A stretch of DNA of 64,000 nt, taken from positions 2,418,001 through 2,482,000 of the forward strand of contig NZ_CP029378.1 of the NCBI RefSeq assembly GCF_003268675.1. Direction: 5' to 3'. Within the stretch, counting starts at the first letter, position 1, and each line of letters begins with the position of its first letter. The notes under the pieces are model-generated. The model saw nothing but the letters and a program-made list of their open reading frames with translations, was not told the DNA's origin and made no database searches. This document shows positions 59,711-64,000 of the stretch, in pieces. The position numbers and the translations under genes are program-made. Origin of the DNA: Streptomyces bacillaris. GTDB lineage: Bacteria; Actinomycetota; Actinomycetes; Streptomycetales; Streptomycetaceae.

Positions 59711-60814
59711 TCAGCTCGTCGAGCAGTTCGGCAGTCCGTCGGTCTTCCCGGCGCTGATCCGCTCCAGCGACTTCCGGGCGTCGTCGAGGGACTTGACCCG
59801 GACGAGGGTCAGCCCGTCCGGGATGTCGGCGGCGGCCGCGGCGCAGTTCTCGTCGGGGGTGAGGAAGTAGCGGGCGCCCGCGTCCCGGGCCCCGACCAGC
59901 TTCATGGTGATCCCGCCGATCGGGCCGACCTTGCCCGCGTCGTCGATGGTTCCGGTCCCGGCGACGAACTTGCCGCCGGTCAGATCGCCCGGGGTGAGCT
60001 TGTCGATGATGCCCAGGGAGAACATCAGTCCGGCGCTGGGGCCACCGACGTCCGCGAGCTTGATGTCGATCTCGAACGGGAAGGTGTGGTCCGTCCCGGC
60101 CCTGATCCCGACGATGGCCCGGTCCTTGCCGCCCTTCTCCGCGGCGGGCGCCTTCTCCGTGGTGATGGTGATCTTCCGGCTGCCCTCGGGGGCCCGGCCG
60201 GCCTTCTCGGCGGCGGCCGCCTCCTTCGCCGGGACGATGGTGAAGGTGACGTCCTCGCCGGGCTGGTGCTTGGTGACCAGCTCGGCGACGTCGCCGGGCT
60301 CCTCGACCGCGGTGCCGTCGACGGCCTTGATCACGTCACCCGCGTGCAGCTTGCCCTCGGCGGGGCTGTCCTTGACCACGGTGGAGACCACGACCTGGGT
60401 GGCGACCGGGATGTTCAGCTCCTTCAGGGCGGCGACCTTGGCGCTCTCCTGGGACTGGCTGAACTCCTCGGCGTTCTCCTGGGTCGACTGCTCCTCGGTC
60501 TTGCCGTCCGGGTAGAGGGTGTCGTGCGGGACGACGACGCTGTCGTGGGCCAGCCAGCCCCAGACCGCCTGGCCCAGGTTCATCCGGTAGTCCGCGCCGG
60601 TGACCCGGACCGTCGTCATGTTGAGGTGCCCGGAGGTCGGGTAGGTCTTGCGGCCGGCGATCCGCAGGACCGGTTCGCCACGCGCCTCGCCCAGCGTGTT
60701 CACCGTCGGTCCGGGAGACATCTCCGAATACGGCACTTTGATCAGCAGGCCTGCGCAGAACAGCGCGATGAGGATGAGGGTGGAGGCGAGCATCGTCGCG
60801 GTGCGGCGTGGCAT
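59711..60814 (-). CDS. PDZ-domain Lon-type (S16) protease, YlbL-like
   Basis: A 367-residue membrane-anchored protease. One N-terminal helix (ATMLASTLILIALFCAGLLI) anchors it with the body outside. A PDZ domain covers about 130-210 (VVSTVVKDSPAEGKLHAGDV, IKAVDGTAVEEPGDVAELV). The C-terminal S16 domain holds the Ser in ADVGGPSAGLMFSLGI and the Lys in GTGTIDDAGKVGPIGGITMK. Family members cut membrane-associated proteins in Bacillus. Start ATG at 60814. Confidence 0.92.
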   Translation of the reverse strand: MPRRTATMLASTLILIALFCAGLLIKVPYSEMSPGPTVNTLGEARGEPVLRIAGRKTYPTSGHLNMTTVRVTGADYRMNLGQAVWGWLAHDSVVVPHDTLYPDGKTEEQSTQENAEEFSQSQESAKVAALKELNIPVATQVVVSTVVKDSPAEGKLHAGDVIKAVDGTAVEEPGDVAELVTKHQPGEDVTFTIVPAKEAAAAEKAGRAPEGSRKITITTEKAPAAEKGGKDRAIVGIRAGTDHTFPFEIDIKLADVGGPSAGLMFSLGIIDKLTPGDLTGGKFVAGTGTIDDAGKVGPIGGITMKLVGARDAGARYFLTPDENCAAAAADIPDGLTLVRVKSLDDARKSLERISAGKTDGLPNCSTS

Positions 60815-60917
60815 GGAACGACAGTACGGGAAGGGCCCGTAGGTCCACCGTCGGGGCCGGTCCGTCCGGGGAGCGGCCGGAGCGCGGCGGACAGGTGGTC
60901 ACGCGGCTTCGACGGCC

Positions 60918-61088
60918 TCAGAGTGCTCCGGAACCGGAGTGCGATTTCTCCATCGCGTCACGGAATCTGGCGTACCCGGCGAGTTCGGTGACATCGCCGG
61001 TCGTGCGGTTGCGAGCAGCCCAGCTCGCCCATATCGCACCACCGACAGCAGCGAAAAGTGGAATCAACAGCCAAGCGAGTGCCGCCAT
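60918..61088 (-). CDS. Small membrane protein, 56 aa
   Basis: The protein opens MAALAWLLIPLFAAVGGAIW, one N-terminal helix with its basic side inside (ASWAARNRTT), then a soluble tail VTELAGYARFRDAMEKSHSG. GGGAGG sits five bases before the ATG at 61088. It is shorter than usual gene-calling limits but has a good start, a coding-like composition and a conserved place between the PDZ protease and moaE in Streptomyces, as I recall. Confidence 0.75.
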   Translation of the reverse strand: MAALAWLLIPLFAAVGGAIWASWAARNRTTGDVTELAGYARFRDAMEKSHSGSGAL

Positions 61089-61214
61089 CACGACCTCCCT
61101 ACCCCATGAGCGATCGAATGATCGATCTGCAGATTAACGATCCGGAAGACCAACGCTCACGGCAGGGGTGCGGTTACGCAAATCGGGGCTGATGCGCCCC
61201 GGTCCGGTTTGCGC

Positions 61215-61676
<462 letters not shown>

Positions 61677-61791
61677 GCCCCCATCGTGCCGTACGGCACC
61701 GACAACACGGAATTGCCTGTTCGACCGGCGGACACCTGGCCGCGTTGGAGCCTCCTACAGGAGGCCGGGGGCGCCCCGGGACAGGAGTGTG

Positions 61792-62940
61792 TCAGATGCG
61801 GCGGCGGGCCTTGCGGGCGCGGCGGACGAGGGCGGCCGTACCCAGCAGGGCAACGGTGGCCCCGGCGGCCGTGGCGGAGACGGCGGTGGCGTCCTTGCGG
61901 CCGAGCCTGCGTCCGGCGACCGTGTGGCGCCCCTCGACCTCCTCCAGGAGCGCGCCGAGCACCTCCTCGTTGGTCCACTTCGGGCGCCACCCGGCGTCGT
62001 GCAGCCGGCTCACGCTGACCACCCAAGGGTGCATCGTGTACGCGAGGTCGCCGGCCGGGGACGGGGTGAGCCCGATGCGGTGCAGCCGGGCGGCCGCTCC
62101 CAGGGCGACGGCGGAGGGCAGCTCCATCCGGCGTACGCCGCTCAGCTCCTCGACCTCCTCCTGTTCGAGCCAGCCGTCGCAGCCGACCGCGAACTCCCCG
62201 TCGATCCTCCCCAGGGCCGCGTACTCCAGGGCCGTCACCAGGTCCTCGACGTGGCAGAACTGCCAGGTGGGACGGGAACCGGCGACCACCAGGAGACGCG
62301 GTGACTCGAAGTAGCGGGTCAGGGCGGTGTCGGTGCCGCCGACCAGGACGGTGGGGCGGACGACGGTGACGTTGAGCCCGGGGTGGGCGCGCGGCGCGCG
62401 GCGGCCGAGCCGCTCGATCTCCAGGAGGTCACCGACGCCGGTGGCCTCGGCGGTGGCGCGCAGCTCGGCGTCCTCGGAGAGCGGCACGTCGTTGTCCGCG
62501 AGCGCTCCGTAGACCATCGCGGAGGTGCACAGCACGACCCGGTGGACCCCGGCGGCGGCCGCGGCGGTGAGCACGGTCTGGGTGCCCCGCACGTTGTACG
62601 CGGTACGGGCGGCGGGGTCGGTCTCCAGGTCGAGGTCGAGCGCCAGGTGGACGACGACGTCCGCGCCGCGCAGCTTCTCGGCGATGGCCGGGTCGCGGAC
62701 GTCCAGGATGTGCCAGGTCGCCTCGGAGACCTCGCCGCGCCGCTCGTCGATCGCGATGACCTGCTTGATCTCGTCGGACGCGGCGAGGTGGGCGGTCAGC
62801 AGCTCACCGACGCCGGTCGCGGCACCGGTGACCGCGACGACGGGGCCCCGGCTCCTGGGGCGTTTCTTCTCGGGCGTGCTTTCGGGCGAGGGGTCGGTCA
62901 GGTTTCGCGCTGCGCGAACCTGCGGATCTGGGGAACTCAC
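61792..62940 (-). CDS. NAD-dependent epimerase/SDR-like protein with C-terminal membrane segment
   Basis: A 382-residue extended SDR. The dinucleotide loop VAVTGAATGVGELLTAHLAA (about residues 36-55) departs from the canonical GxxGxxG by one residue. Other parts: VIAIDERRGEV, DVVVHLALDLDLETDP and GVHRVVLCTSAMVYGA; the YxxxK motif is not obvious, so it may be non-catalytic. A hydrophobic helix near the end (ATAAGATVALLGTAALVRRA) could anchor it. The GTG at 62940 with GGAG upstream was chosen over the longer frame. Confidence 0.85.
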   Translation of the reverse strand: MSSPDPQVRAARNLTDPSPESTPEKKRPRSRGPVVAVTGAATGVGELLTAHLAASDEIKQVIAIDERRGEVSEATWHILDVRDPAIAEKLRGADVVVHLALDLDLETDPAARTAYNVRGTQTVLTAAAAAGVHRVVLCTSAMVYGALADNDVPLSEDAELRATAEATGVGDLLEIERLGRRAPRAHPGLNVTVVRPTVLVGGTDTALTRYFESPRLLVVAGSRPTWQFCHVEDLVTALEYAALGRIDGEFAVGCDGWLEQEEVEELSGVRRMELPSAVALGAAARLHRIGLTPSPAGDLAYTMHPWVVSVSRLHDAGWRPKWTNEEVLGALLEEVEGRHTVAGRRLGRKDATAVSATAAGATVALLGTAALVRRARKARRRI

Positions 62941-63130
62941 CGGGCGTCTCCAGCGGTTGTCTTCAGTACGTACCCGAATGACGCGTACGTACCAGGTGGC
63001 GTCCATCCTGCCGCAGGCCGCGAGTCGGCGGAGCACTGAGGCCCGAAGCGGGCGTGGTGTCTACGCTGGATGGTGATGTCGGGCAGTCGCCGTCGGTTCG
63101 AGCCGACGGCCCTAGGAGCCGAGGAAACCC

Positions 63131-64000
63131 GTGAGTGACACCCCATTCGGATTCGGCCTTCCGCCGGAGGAGCCGGACGACGGCGACAAGGGCAAGAAGA
63201 AGGACCCCACCGAAGGTGGGCAGAGCGCGGGCGGGCCGGGGAACCCGTTCGGTTTCGGGCCGGGAGCGGGCGGCGACAACCCGTTCGCCGCAATGTTCGG
63301 CTCGATGAATCCGAACGATCTCGGCGCGGCCTTCCAGCAGCTCGGCCAGATGCTGAGCTACGAGGGCGGTCCCGTGAACTGGGACATGGCCAAGCAGATC
63401 GCCCGCCAGACCGTCTCGCAGGGCACCTCGGACGGCACCAAGGACGCGAGCGTCGGCCCGGCCGAGCGGACGGCGGTCGACGAGGCGCTGCGGCTGGCCG
63501 ACCTCTGGCTGGACGGGGTGACGTCGCTGCCCTCCGGTTCGGTCTCCACCGTGGCGTGGAGCCGCGCGGAGTGGGTCGAGGCGTCGCTGCCGGCCTGGCA
63601 GCAGCTGGTCGACCCGGTGGCCGAGCGGGTGGGCGCGGCGATGGGCGATGTGCTGCCCGAGGAGATGCAGGCCATGGCGGGCCCGCTGATCGGCATGATG
63701 CGGTCGATGGGCGGCGCCATGTTCGGCCAGCAGATCGGGCAGGCCGTGGGGGTGCTGGCCGGTGAGGTGGTCGGCTCCACGGACATCGGGCTGCCGCTGG
63801 GCCCGGCGGGCAAGGCCGCGCTCCTCCCGCTGAACGTGGCGCAGTTCGGCAAGGACCTCAGCGTCCCGCAGGACGAGGTACGGCTCTATCTGGCCCTGCG
63901 CGAGGCCGCCCACCAGCGGCTCTTCGCCCATGTGCCGTGGCTGCGCTCGCACCTGTTCGGCGCGGTCGAGTCGTACGCGCGGGGCATCAAGGTCGACACC
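63131..64000 (+). CDS. Zinc-dependent metalloprotease, DUF2342 family (partial)
   Basis: The first 290 residues are in the window; the gene runs off the right edge. A disordered Gly/Pro-rich start (TPFGFGLPPEEPDDGDKGKK, then GNPFGFGPGAG) precedes the DUF2342 domain: WSRAEWVEASLPAWQQLVDP, MGGAMFGQQIGQAVGVLAGE and EVRLYLALREAAHQRLFAHV, which holds the HExxH-like helix region (REAAHQRLF). Family members occur in Actinobacteria; the substrate is unknown. GAGGAAACCC precedes the GTG at 63131. Confidence 0.85.
   Translation, partial: MSDTPFGFGLPPEEPDDGDKGKKKDPTEGGQSAGGPGNPFGFGPGAGGDNPFAAMFGSMNPNDLGAAFQQLGQMLSYEGGPVNWDMAKQIARQTVSQGTSDGTKDASVGPAERTAVDEALRLADLWLDGVTSLPSGSVSTVAWSRAEWVEASLPAWQQLVDPVAERVGAAMGDVLPEEMQAMAGPLIGMMRSMGGAMFGQQIGQAVGVLAGEVVGSTDIGLPLGPAGKAALLPLNVAQFGKDLSVPQDEVRLYLALREAAHQRLFAHVPWLRSHLFGAVESYARGIKVDT

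Overview
This is a high-GC actinomycete chromosome segment and almost certainly Streptomyces. It carries the DasR/DasABC chitobiose regulon, a WhiB protein, the SigR-RsrA and PrsH-SigH sigma systems, a class Ia ribonucleotide reductase behind a cobalamin riboswitch, GTG starts, ATGA-coupled operons and rare TTA codons. Gene order from about 9 kb to the right end matches, from memory, the Streptomyces coelicolor core region around SCO5193-SCO5244, running in the opposite direction to SCO numbering. That core is interrupted by two accessory islands.

Region 1 (1-6.45 kb, accessory): the 3' end of a flavohaemoprotein gene, a small unknown gene, an internally deleted IS remnant and a complete IS701-family element stacked on shared CTAG target sites, a SUKH-4-like immunity gene, a decayed IS630 transposase, and a minus-strand run of unknown small genes ending in two related proteins (here called A and B) divergent from an XRE regulator. 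Two of these genes carry bldA-type TTA codons.

Region 2 (6.5-31.2 kb, core): PLP deaminase, Na+/H+ antiporter, UBP zinc finger, prsH-sigH, lipid kinase, wblE beside a PdtaS-like sensor kinase, then the aminosugar block (SIS isomerase, nagB, dasD, dasC, dasB, dasA, dasR) with DasR operator (dre) sequences, cstA-ybdD, a lipoprotein, an acetyltransferase, and nrdAB under a B12 riboswitch and probable NrdR boxes.

Region 3 (31.3-38.0 kb, mostly accessory): a three-gene ABC-2 exporter preceded by a dre-like site, a frameshifted DUF397 gene, and a GntR regulator divergent from a tightly coupled operon of three small genes, a second A-B pair and an SMI1/KNR4 (SUKH) gene. This block lies between nrdAB and an AraC/GlxA-type regulator that probably corresponds to nrdS.

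Region 4 (38.1-64 kb, core): M15 peptidase, peptide deformylase, TPR protein, rsrA-sigR, hydrolase, SRAP protein, M50 protease, aroA, rsgA, SMR exporter, TetR, hisN, CBS protein, catalase with its Fur-type repressor, two initiator tRNA genes flanking a Sel1/TPR-repeat protein, UPF0182 membrane protein, PPA1309 family protein, PDZ/Lon-type protease, moaE, an NAD-dependent epimerase-like protein and the start of a zinc metalloprotease.

The best candidate for an undescribed system is the repeated layout 'divergent regulator - small genes - A - B - SUKH gene', present twice in the window about 32 kb apart in opposite orientation.
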